A DNA stretch of 64,000 bases from Hirsutella rhossiliensis. Its lineage: Eukaryota; Ascomycota; Sordariomycetes; Hypocreales; Ophiocordycipitaceae. The notes under the pieces were generated by a model that saw only the letters and a list, made by a program, of their open reading frames with translations, searched no databases and was not told the origin of the DNA. The DNA lies in the NCBI RefSeq assembly GCF_020360975.1, contig NW_025408671.1, positions 3,100,001 through 3,164,000 of the forward strand, written 5' to 3'. Position 1 is the stretch's first letter; each line of letters opens with the position of its first letter. Below, in pieces: positions 54,940-64,000 of this stretch. The position numbers and the translations under genes were made by a program.

Positions 54940-56797
54940 ATGACTGCCTTGCCGGATGAATGTTCAGCAAAAGCCGCAATCTTCAGCCTCGACGGCGTAA
55001 GAGGAGTGCGAAGCATGATGAAGATTCCCTATAATCGCGTACACGCCCACGGCGATGTCCTCCTGGCCGCACGCGGAGGCAAGATTCACACCTTTGGCCT
55101 GCTGGACGGCAAACACATCTCAACATGGCAGCACCCGGACGTGCTCACCACCCCTCTCAGCACCGCCGAGGCCACGTCCGAAGCAAAGGGTGCGTCTTCG
55201 CCTGCGCCCGTGGAAGCTGTCGAGAGCAGGGAGGCCGACGGAGATGAGCCGCCAGCCAAGCGGCAGCGACTGGAAAACGGCGAGCATCTCAAGGCTTCGG
55301 CGGATGCGCCTGTAGCTGACGCTCTGACTGCTCAAGGGGAGGACGGTACTCAGGGTGATGGCGAGGGCAAAGGCAAGGCGAAGGGGAAGAAGAAGGGCAA
55401 AAAGGCCAAGCCCGAGGGTCAGCCTCACCAGGTCGCGCGCGCCCCTGAACGGCCCGTCATCACGCAAGTGACAACCACGGCCGATGGCCGTCATGTCCTG
55501 GCCGTGTCCGGGCACGACAAGGTCATCTGGGTCTTTGAGCACGACGGCCAGGGCGGACTGAGGCAGATCAGTCAAAGGTGCCGACCGAGACTCCCCCCCC
55601 CAGCAAACCTGACAAGGACTGACCAGCTGTGCAGAACAATGCCCAAGCGTCCCAGCGCCGTGACCATAGCCGCAGATTCTCAAATCATCAGCGCCGACAA
55701 GTTCGGCGACGTCTACACCCTTCCTCTCCTCCCGGCCCCCCAATCACCCTCATCCGCAGCCCTTCGTTCATCCACGCCGAATCCCCTCGCCAAGCCCGCG
55801 GCATTGGCAGCCAACACGCTTGTCGTCCACTCAAAGCGCAACCTGGAAGCTCTCAGGCATCAGAAGAAGCAGCTCGAGCTTCGGGGTGAAAAGGCCGCCG
55901 ACGCAGTCAAGGAGGGCCCCAGCTTTGAACTAACGCTTCTGCTGGGTCACGTCTCCATGCTCACCTCCCTGGCTCTCGGTGAGAGCGAGGGCTGCAGGTA
56001 CATCCTGTCCAGCGATCGCGACGAACACATTCGCGTGTCTCGGTACATTCCGCAGGCGCACGTCATTGAGGGATTCTGCTTAGGCCACAAAGAGTTTGTT
56101 AGCGAGCTGGTTATTCCGCCCTCACGGGGTGAGGTCCTCGTCTCGGGGGGCGGTGATGAAGAGCTGTTTGTGTGGGACTGGAAAGCCGGCAAACTGCTTT
56201 CCAAGACGAGCGTTGTGTCTGTTGCGCAGAAAATCGCCCCTGAAACCGCCAAGGTGGCCGTCTCTGGCCTGCACTCCCTTCTTTATCCCTCCGAGTCGGG
56301 GAGCCTCACCTACATCCTGGCCATTTGCGAAGGGTAAGTCCGGCCACCAATCTTGGCAATGGCAGTGGGAATGTTGACAAGGATAATACAGCATCAAAGC
56401 CATCTTCTCGTGGCAACTCACCGATCACAACACCCTCAACCGCCCAGGCGTGATCCAACTCCCCGCCGCACCTCTCCACCTCTTCATTTCTGCCTCTGAA
56501 AACGCACCGCCAAAGCTCATCGTCGCCATGGACCCCGGCGAGTCATCAGTCAAGAGCCTGCATGCCATGATTCTCACCGCGAGCAACGGGAGGCTGTCCG
56601 TGGACACGGAGTCCTCTTTCCGGGATGAGGGGCTCGAGGCGGACGAGGCGGACGCGTCTGAAAGTGAGATACGGCGGCTTCTGTATACCGTTGAGAGCTT
56701 GAGGAAACAGACCAGTGGCGGCGAGGACGAGGGGGCTGCAGACGCCGAGGTGGGCGCGGAGATGGAGGCTGACGAGGCTCCTGCCGCCGATGACTAG
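54940..56797 (+). CDS. TRM82: tRNA (guanine-N7-)-methyltransferase non-catalytic subunit TRM82
   Basis: WD-repeat partner of the Trm8 catalytic subunit, forming m7G46 in tRNA. Exons 54940-55577, 55635-56333 and 56392-56797; total 580 aa. Intron 1 (57 nt) is a multiple of three and open, intron 2 is 58 nt. Beta-propeller segments are visible: VITQVTTTADGRHVLAVSGH, IWVFEH, SAVTIAADSQIISADKFGDV, LLLGHVSMLTSLAL with ILSSDRDEHIRVSRY, and ELVIPPSRGEVLVSGGGDEE with VWDW. The motif DRDEHIRVSRYP-like with FCLGHKEFVS is characteristic of TRM82. A Lys/Gly-rich basic insert lies near residues 140-165, and a long acidic tail ends the protein. Confidence 0.93.
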
Positions 56798-57325
56798 ATA
56801 TACTCGCCAATGAAGTCTTGACCGTCTTCCACCTTCCTGAACATCTGTTCTGTCGATTTTTGTAGGTTGACGGAGCATCACGACAGGCTCGCCCTATGCA
56901 GCCTTACTTCCTACTCTCGAGTAATTTGACGAATCTGCAGGTAAATCATCATGTTCATGGGTCTATGTCTGCCACTACAACCCCGTCGAATTGTCTATAT
57001 CCTCTGTAACGCCGTGCATCCAGATCAAATGCTCGCGGCCACTTTTTGGACGGTGGCCGGCCGAGTGCATCGGTTTGTCGCCCTGCCGTGCCTCGTCTCC
57101 ACTTCACGCGCAGAATGTCATTACTCCACTCCCCTCTCATGGTATCGGTGGGATTTTTTTTGATGCGGACACGTGCGCATTCGAAAAGACCAAATGCCAT
57201 GTAGCGGCATGATCCCCTGCGCGCATCTGAGCCCCCTGTCCGAACGCCCCCAGGCCGAACAACATGTACTTTCGTGCCGTCGATGCTCTGTCGTGTTCCT
57301 CGAGCGGCTTCTTTGTGTAGTGTTC
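56798..57325. other. Intergenic, convergent 3' ends
   Basis: 3' flanks of TRM82 (+) and the DnaJ gene (-). No coding evidence was found. Confidence 0.5.
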
Positions 57326-58747
57326 TTACTGCGAAGCGCACTGCACGCGCTCGGCGCCAGGGTGACCATCCTCGTCGTCTTCCTCGCCCATGCCGGAGCC
57401 GCCGCCAAAGGCGCGACTCTGCGACTGGTTGTCCAGATCCTCCAGGTCGGCCGGCTCCGTCATCGCCTCAGTAGGCGGGACGTTCTGAACGGAGGGAGCG
57501 GGAAGCAGCTTTCGGAGCTCCTCGAAGGCGTTGGGGTCTTGAGTCCAGTTCTTCTCGGGGAAAACAACGTTGAAGTGGATATACAGGTTGCCAAAGTCGT
57601 GGTGGCGGTGCGAAGGCATGCCGTGGCCGCGGACCATTTTAACCGAGTCTGTAGACCATGTCAGCATACAGCCGGGACGAAAGCAAAGGAGCCCACTTGC
57701 CTTGAGCAATAGCTTCGCCCGGCATGATGTCGATGCTGAGCCACCGGTCGTCGAGGTGCTCTATGTAGATTGTGCCACCGGCCAAAGCCGTCACCAGCTC
57801 AATGTCGCACTTATAAAGAAGGTCGTCATCCTTGCGCGTGAAACGAGTGTGAGGCTTCTGCTCGATCTCGAAGACGACGTCGCCGGCCTGCACGCCGGGA
57901 GCCTGGTCACCTTCGCCTCGGAACTCGACTTTGGTACCGCTGCGGACACCCTTGTCGACGTGGACGTGCAAGACCTTCCTGTCGACTATCGTCTTCTTAC
58001 CGTTGCACTGCTTGCAGCGATCCTTCTCCTTAATGATCTCGCCTTCACCGTTGCAATCGGGGCAGACCGTCTGGAAGCGCTGGATCATGGGGCCCATCTG
58101 GCGCATCATGGTCTTCATGCCATGGCCGTCGCAGCCGGGGCAGGTCTTGACGGCACCGGCCTTGCCGCCAGCTCCCTCGCACTTGGGGCAGATGATGGAA
58201 CGTTGAAGGGCCAGCTTGGAAATCTTGCCGCGGTAGATGTCCTCGAGCGACACCTTGTGAGTATGGTGAATGGTGCGCGCCTTCGGGGGCCCGCGACTGT
58301 TCATGCCTCCAAACATACCGCCCATGCCACCGAAGCCACTGCCGCCGAAGAACTGCGCAAACAAGTCTTCGGCGGCCATGCCACCTCCACCGGCACCGCC
58401 CTCGAGACCAGCCTCGCCGTATTGATCATAGACTTGTCGCTTCTGAGGGTCAGACAAAATTTCATAGGCATGGGAAACCTCCTTGAACTTGTCCTCGGCA
58501 CCGGGATTATGGGCGTTCTTGTCTGGGCGAGGGGTTAGATTACTTGTTCGAATAAGGACTGATTGGTTGGTGACAACACACCAGGATGATATTTCAGAGC
58601 ATTCATCTTGTAAGCCTTTTTCAGCTCCTGGTCCGTGGCTCCGGGGGCGACCTGGCGCGCGTTAGCATTACGCAGGCTGTGCGAATTGGGAGGTGTCAAG
58701 AGCCAGCATACCCCGAGGGTGTCGTAGTATTTTGTTTCCTTGACCAT
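57326..58747 (-). CDS. YDJ1: DnaJ class A (type I) HSP40 co-chaperone, YDJ1 type
   Basis: Cytosolic Hsp70 co-chaperone. Exons 58747-58712 (12 codons), 58651-58582, 58522-57701 and 57648-57326; total 416 aa. The J-domain [20 protein letters not shown] contains the HPD tripeptide rebuilt across intron 2 (YHP|D). A G/F-rich linker follows ([16 protein letters not shown]). The zinc domain has four CxxCxGxG-type motifs beginning [27 protein letters not shown] and CKQCNGKKT. The C-terminal substrate domain is complete. The chain ends RVQCASQ, a CaaX box fitting farnesylation and ER-surface tethering as in Ydj1. Intron 3 (57700-57649, 52 nt) begins GCAAGT, a GC-AG intron; splicing gives [12 protein letters not shown]. 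Confidence 0.95.
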
Positions 58748-60154
58748 GGTGGCTGGCGATCCGGTGAATCAAGTCCGAGTGAAGGGTTGGAGGTTGAGGA
58801 GGAATCGGCACCGACGGCAGCAGCGGAAAGAACAGGATCGTTGAGGCGCTTGGTGCTGTGCAAACAGGTTGATCAGCGGTTGCGCAAGAGGATGACGGAA
58901 AGGGACAGAACGTGTTTCGGTGGGCCAAAGGAAGCTTCCAGGGGGTGCAGGCAACCGGGATTTACGTGCTGACCTCATCTGACCACCCAGCCGCACGGGA
59001 AGGCTGATGATTCTTGGCGCCTTACCTTAGGATTTCTTCTCGCGATGGCAAGATTCGACGCAAAAGCTGAAGCCCCGGGCAGCAGGATGCAGAGGGGGGA
59101 AGAAGGGTCCTTGAGGGAGGTGAGGCGGGAGACGTTGGAGGGAGAGGGAGAAAAATGCGAGATGCAGCTGGAGAACAACGGGCGAGTTGCCTGCCGTGAT
59201 TTCCTCCTTGTCTTTTCCGCTTCCGGGGGATGCGAAAACCACTATCGAGCGACGAGGAGATGCGCAGACCTTTTACGAATCTGACCCGAGAAGCGTGGCT
59301 GAATTTGTCTGGCTTCGAGAGACGACGTTTGGCTTTTTTTTCTTCGTCAAAGACAGAGAAGCCGGCGGTCGCGTTCTCAGCGGCGGGAGGCTCTTTGGGA
59401 GTTAAAAAGAAAAGTAGAGAGGCTGCAGGGGGGGTGGGGGCCCTGCCGTTTAGGCGGTGCTGGGATGCGCCTCATGGAATTGTATCGAAGAGTGTCGACA
59501 CTGTGGCGGTGCTGCTGATGCTGCACCACCTTCCTCGAGCGACTGATGCCATTTTCAAGAGGCGAGTTTCACCGTGCATGATACCTCGGCTTCATTCGCC
59601 GACTGCAATGTCTCTTTCTCCTTCATCCGTCTGCTTGAACCCCCCATCTCGACTATTTCGAGGGCCTCTCTGCCGTAGCGGCGGGCGGGACCCCATGAAG
59701 CTCACTAACATTTTTTTCCTGGCCAGCTCCTGGCCAAGATGACACCCGAGGCGCGGCCTACAGATGCTAGGGTAGGCGACAGCTCTTGTCCAGCTACGCC
59801 TCCCACAAGCCGCAGAGCATAATATTATACTTTCTTCCACCGACTGTTCCCGGACTCGGAGGATCACATACACGTACGTGTCTTTTAGTTATATGAAATA
59901 TCAAGTACACAAAGGTCGGTCAGGCTGTGACCAGCAACTACAAGCAGGCCCTGCTTTTCCTGATAAACAAAGAGTGGGTATGGTGGTATCACTTAATAAG
60001 AATGCCCGAGCCAAGCAATGCCCCGCGGTTCAGCAAACACACACGCCTTGCCTCCCAGGCCCATGACGTCTCCTTATCGGGCCCCGACTATAGCTCCCAG
60101 TCTGGCAAACAGCTCCCGCCCACGAGACGCCGACGCCCGTAGGCGACAAGTTCC
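58748..60154. other. Intergenic between YDJ1 and the CLIP-170-like gene
   Basis: About 1.4 kb: YDJ1 promoter on the right of that gene, then 3' flank of the CLIP gene. Short open frames show no motifs. I see no heat-shock element array that I can defend. Confidence 0.45.
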
Positions 60155-62673
60155 CTAGAACGCATCCTCAAACGGGCAGTCAACACTGTCATGGCCGTCC
60201 CGCTCACATACCGCGCACCACTTCATCGGGTCCACCACGCCGCTCTCCTTGCCCGCCACCGGCCCCGATTCCATTGGATTGGGCAGAGCCTTGACGGTAG
60301 GTGTCGTGGTCGTAACGGGCACCTTGGTCTTGACGGGAGAAAGGGGTGCTGGCTGGGCATCTTCGGTGCTGAGTGGCACGTCCGACTTCCACATGCCGTT
60401 GCCCGTCTTCATATCGCCCCCGTTCTTAGCGCTCTCGGGACCAAACATGTTTGTGCAAGTCAAGATGTCGTGGCCGCTCGTCTCGCAAATCTCGCACCAG
60501 AGGGTGCTGGTCTCCGTGGCCGTCGAGTGGGTGTCGCTTTCGTGCATTGTATCGAGCTTGTTTCCTCGCTTGCGCGGGGCTTCGGGCGTCCGCAACCCGA
60601 CGGGGATGACCGTGTCACGGGAATCTCTCTGGGTCGATCGCTGAGCAGGCATCGAGTTCCCTTGCGCACCAAGCCCACGATCTCGAAGCGCCTCGAGCTC
60701 CAGCTCCAGCTCCTCCTCCCTGCTGCTCTTCCGGTCCAACAGAGACTGCAACTCGGCCACCTGTCTTTCCAGGTTGTCGCGTGCAATTTTGCCCTCAACG
60801 AGGTTGCTGCCGGCGCCAGTCAAAGAAGATGGCCGACGACCGGGGACTCGGCCGTCTCCTCCCGGGATAGGGTCGCGGCTGAGTGAGTGAATGATTGCCT
60901 TGAGGCCTCGAATCTCATCCTCCTTTTGCTCCAGCTCCTTGGACGCGCCAACGCCGTCCCCCTGCGAGTTGGAGCTGGAACCCCCCTTTTCACGCTCGCG
61001 ACGGAGTTCTGATCGGGTCCTCTCCACCTCACCGCGCAGGAACTCAGCTTCCCCACGGGCTTCCGCCTCGCCGCGACGAGCGTCCTCGAGGCCCTCTTCC
61101 AGCTCCTGGACGAGTTCCTCCAGCTGCTTGAGTTGGCTCGCGACGGAATCCACGTCCAGGTTCCTAGACTCCAGCTCTCGCAGTTCAGCCATGAGCTCCT
61201 CTATGCGCTTTTCGTACACGCGCTCGGTTTCCGCGCTCGCCAGCTCGAGGGTGTCAATGGTGCTTCGAAAGTCTGCTCGGTGGGCGTCAAACTCTGCGGT
61301 GAGCATGGCGATTTTGTCGTTCTTCTCTCGCAGCAGATGCCGGAGCTGGGCCGAGTCCTTGTCGTCTATGCTGTTCCTCCTCATCCTACCCGCATCCGGA
61401 TGCTCGAGGAGCGACTGGAGCTCGACGAGGCTGCTCTCCATCTCGGCCAATGTTGCCGCCTGTTCCTTGAGCTGCCCGTCACGATCTTCAAGCTGCGAAC
61501 GGAGACGATCAATCTCGTCGTCGTTGACGGCATGAGCGCGCGAGGCCGGGCGATGCATCTTCATGCCGAGCGACGAGACGGACCCGACACTGCCATTCGT
61601 TTTCGATCTATGCAAGCCTACCGGGGTCGCTTCGTCGTCGAAGGTCAGAGCCGATCCCAGGGCCGAAGCGCTGCGAGGCCCTAAGCTAGGCTTGCCTTCG
61701 GGTTTGGGTGGTTTCTTGCTCGGGTCGCCAGCAGTGCCACGAACGCTCTGCGCCAGCTTGTTTGTCGGGCTTCCGAATCGCGAAGATACTTTGGCCGGGG
61801 TTCCAATGGATGGCCGAGGCCCGGGCGTCATCTGCGTTCGGCGGAGGGGGGAATCGGGGCGAGGCAGCGAGGTTCTCGGCCGCTTGATCTGAGGGCTTGG
61901 TGCCCGGGCGCCAGGACCGACCGAGGCGCTAAACTTTGGCAGAGCTGGCGTAGGAGGCGTGAAATGTGTCGAATGGCCTCCATTCTTGAAAGGCGTGTAG
62001 GCGTTTGGCGTGGGCGTCATGGGAAAGAAGCCATTGGGCGCTCCTCGTCGGGCGATCTTGGCCACGGGGACAAAGATGCCGGCGCCAGGGGTAGTTGTCG
62101 CAAAGTACGAGACTCTTCAAAAGGAGCATCGCCGGGTTAGCTTGACCAAACCAAGTTATGTGCATGGCGCGAGAAGGGAGTCGTGGCAGGAGTGCTTCCA
62201 TACCCATCAACGTCGCCGCTGTTCTTGCCCTTGGCGGCAAAGTCCGAGTGCAGCTCGACTCCGGCGAACGTGCCCTTCTTGCCCTCGACGGAGCCGACGA
62301 AGCGGACGGTGCCGTGCATGCCGCCGGGAACATCGACAGGCTCTCCGACGGCGACATCGTCGGCAGCAGGCCTGGCGGGCGTGGCGGGCGCCATGGCGTA
62401 GGAGGAGTCGCTCAGAACCGAGTCGAGGGCGTAGCTCTCGCTGACATCGGGGATGCTGGCAAGGGAGCTGGGGGTCAGGGCGACGAGCGACGTCTTGCGA
62501 GCCACGCCCGGGGGCACGAGCCTCGATTGAGCGGCGTAAAGAGAGCTCAAGTCGGGGGTCGAGGCCGTAGACGCGGGTTTGCGCAGGGAGCGGGAGAGCG
62601 CGGCGCGGCTGCTGTGAAAAGTTGCGGGTGTGGCGGCCGTGGTGGTAGCGGTCGCGGTGGCGGTGGGAGCCAT
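60155..62673 (-). CDS. CAP-Gly microtubule plus-end protein (CLIP-170/Bik1/Tip1 family)
   Basis: Cytoplasmic linker tracking microtubule plus ends, affecting polarity and dynein delivery. Exons 62673-62204 and 62114-60155 flank an 89-nt intron; total 809 aa. After a basic S/T/P-rich N-terminus, the CAP-Gly domain reads VPGGMHGTVRFVGSVEGKKG, then VELHSDFAAKGKNSGDVDG joined by splicing to VSYFATTTPGAGIFVPVAKI. The lysine/asparagine of the usual GKNDG is here GKNSG, as in fungal relatives. A basic linker, then about 250 residues of coiled coil (from DDEIDRLRSQLEDRDGQ), follow. Two C-terminal zinc knuckles, WCEICETSGHDILTC and WCAVCERDGHDSVDC, end in EDAF, parallel to the EEY/F-like tail of CLIP-170. 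Confidence 0.94.
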
Positions 62674-64000
62674 GGCGATGGGCTTGTGTGTGGCTACTGA
62701 GCAGAGCTGGTCAGGGCCAAGCCAGGTTGGGTGGTAATAACAAGCAACGGAAAAAAGGTCATGCATACCTTGCCGAGGCAGGGCCTCCTCCCAAGGAACG
62801 GCGCGGGTCCACGCGTTGCTCAGATGCTTGTCCCCACGCGCGCAAGAAGATGAGATGAGCACGAAGAGCAAGCGTTGCGAGTGTTTCTTGAGCTCCTTCT
62901 CGCCTTCTTGACGGCCGAAAACTGTCAAGGGAAAAAAAAGTCAATGGTACGGAGGGAAGGAGATGTGGCTCAACGAGCAAGCGCCGCTCTGTTTAGCGCA
63001 GCAAGTACTCTACATACATACCTCTGGTAGTGCCCGGTCGCAGTGTCACCTAGCAGCGTCTCTGCGGAGCTCGTCGGCGGTTCGGTAGAGGGGCAATCAA
63101 CAAGTACAAGCAGCTCGTCTAAGACGGCAAGGGCGGCGCTGGGAGTTAATTGGCGTGATAGGTTGGTAGGTAGAGTAAAGGGTAAGGTGACGCGAGGTAC
63201 AAAGTAAAGTGGGCGGGTAAGAAAAGGTACGGTACCTCCTTGGTCGGTGCAGAGACAAGCAGGCGCGACGGAGCGGGCAGTCGACAAATCTTTGTTGTTG
63301 GCAGGAAGCAAGCGACGAAAAAGTATGCGAGGGAAGGGGGGAAAGGAGAAAGGGAAAGAATGAACGAAACGAAACAAATCCGCCGGTCGAATTTGTTGAC
63401 GGACAGGCCCGGGCTTGAGTTGAGGGGAGGAGGGAGAGGGGAGAGGGAAAAGGAAAGCTGGAATGGGCTCTGTTGACAGTAGCATCTCTCCGGTTGCCCC
63501 GTCGGCCTGCAGGCAGCTGCCCGTCACCGCCTCCGTCGTCTGCGCCTCCCCGTCTCACCACCTGCAGGTGCATTCACCACGGGGTCGCATGCCTTGGTAA
63601 ACAACCTGCGTTGCACCCATCGGTTTTTGGAAAGGTACAAAGACAGCTGAGAAGCCAGAAGGCTTCGGCAGATCCAGACAAAGCGCCGACCCGCGGGGGA
63701 TGACGAACACCCCTACTATGCCCAGCTTGGCTAGCGACGCATTTGCTGGGACCGTCAACTAGCAGGGAAGCCATGGAGATCGGAATGGACGGGCACCACT
63801 CTCCCTACCTTGCTCTCCCGCGGCCTCCCACCCTGTTTGTTGTTGACTTGCATTACTATGCCAGCTTTCCACGGCCGCCTGCTGTCCGGCTGACCTCGAC
63901 GCTTACCTACCTGCCTGCCTGCTCAGCTGCCTTGATCTAAACATCATCGGTATCAACCTCGGCTGCTTGGCACCTCTCTCTCTCTCAACACCTCAGTTCG
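62674..64000. other. Upstream region of the CLIP gene to the window end
   Basis: No supportable gene. It contains the CLIP-170-like promoter and leader. Purine-rich tracts occur at 63330-63450. Small frames near the right end show no motif; a gene beyond the window could begin past 64000. Confidence 0.45.

Noticed and set aside
57570..58538. 322-codon plus-strand open frame
   Set aside because: Antisense of the DnaJ gene, crossing its introns; no independent support.

Overview
The window is nuclear DNA of a filamentous ascomycete, most likely a Sordariomycete and plausibly Hypocreales (inference from gene content and style, not a database match). Coding sequence is GC-rich with strong preference for G/C in third positions. 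Genes carry short GT-AG introns of about 50-65 nt, often with CTAAC-like branch sites. Genes lie on both strands without operons. Gene models were built by hand: splice sites were read from the sequence and each model was checked for a total length divisible by three.

Layout. 0-9 kb: eIF2 gamma (-), a four-TM membrane protein (+) and eIF4A (-). 9-21 kb: an F-box/JmjC protein (+), a CCCH/SMR protein (+), a TVP38-type Golgi protein (+), an unrecognised protein with CP motifs (-) and a prolyl aminopeptidase-like hydrolase (+). 21-23.7 kb is gene-poor. 23.7-27.2 kb: a 13-exon HELQ/Pol-theta-type helicase (-). 27.7-30.7 kb: a MULE transposon with 72-bp terminal inverted repeats and a 10-bp target duplication; its transposase frame is broken twice. 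30.7-34.4 kb is another gene-poor stretch. 34.4-46.8 kb: SNT2 chromatin reader (+), ENV7/STK16-type kinase (+) and AMS1 alpha-mannosidase (-). 49-50 kb: a probable retroposon ending in (TAC)n, immediately before the mitochondrial MutS gene MSH1 (+). 53.5-62.7 kb: ribosomal P0 (-), TRM82 (+), YDJ1-type DnaJ (-) and a CLIP-170 family CAP-Gly protein (-).

Most genes are core housekeeping: translation (eIF2 gamma, eIF4A, P0), tRNA modification (TRM82), chaperone, vacuole and Golgi functions, chromatin, DNA repair and microtubules. They do not form one pathway, and I saw no secondary-metabolite cluster, CRISPR array or intact tRNA.

The most unusual signals are about gene architecture and mobile DNA. 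They are an apparent 2-nucleotide exon in the HELQ-like gene that exactly restores the conserved HHAGLT motif; a 7-nt terminal coding exon in P0; two GC-AG introns; a MULE with crisp boundaries but two one-base frame breaks; a retroposon whose tail can extend the MSH1 reading frame; and an uncharacterised protein with a KCPFDH sequence resembling a heme regulatory motif.
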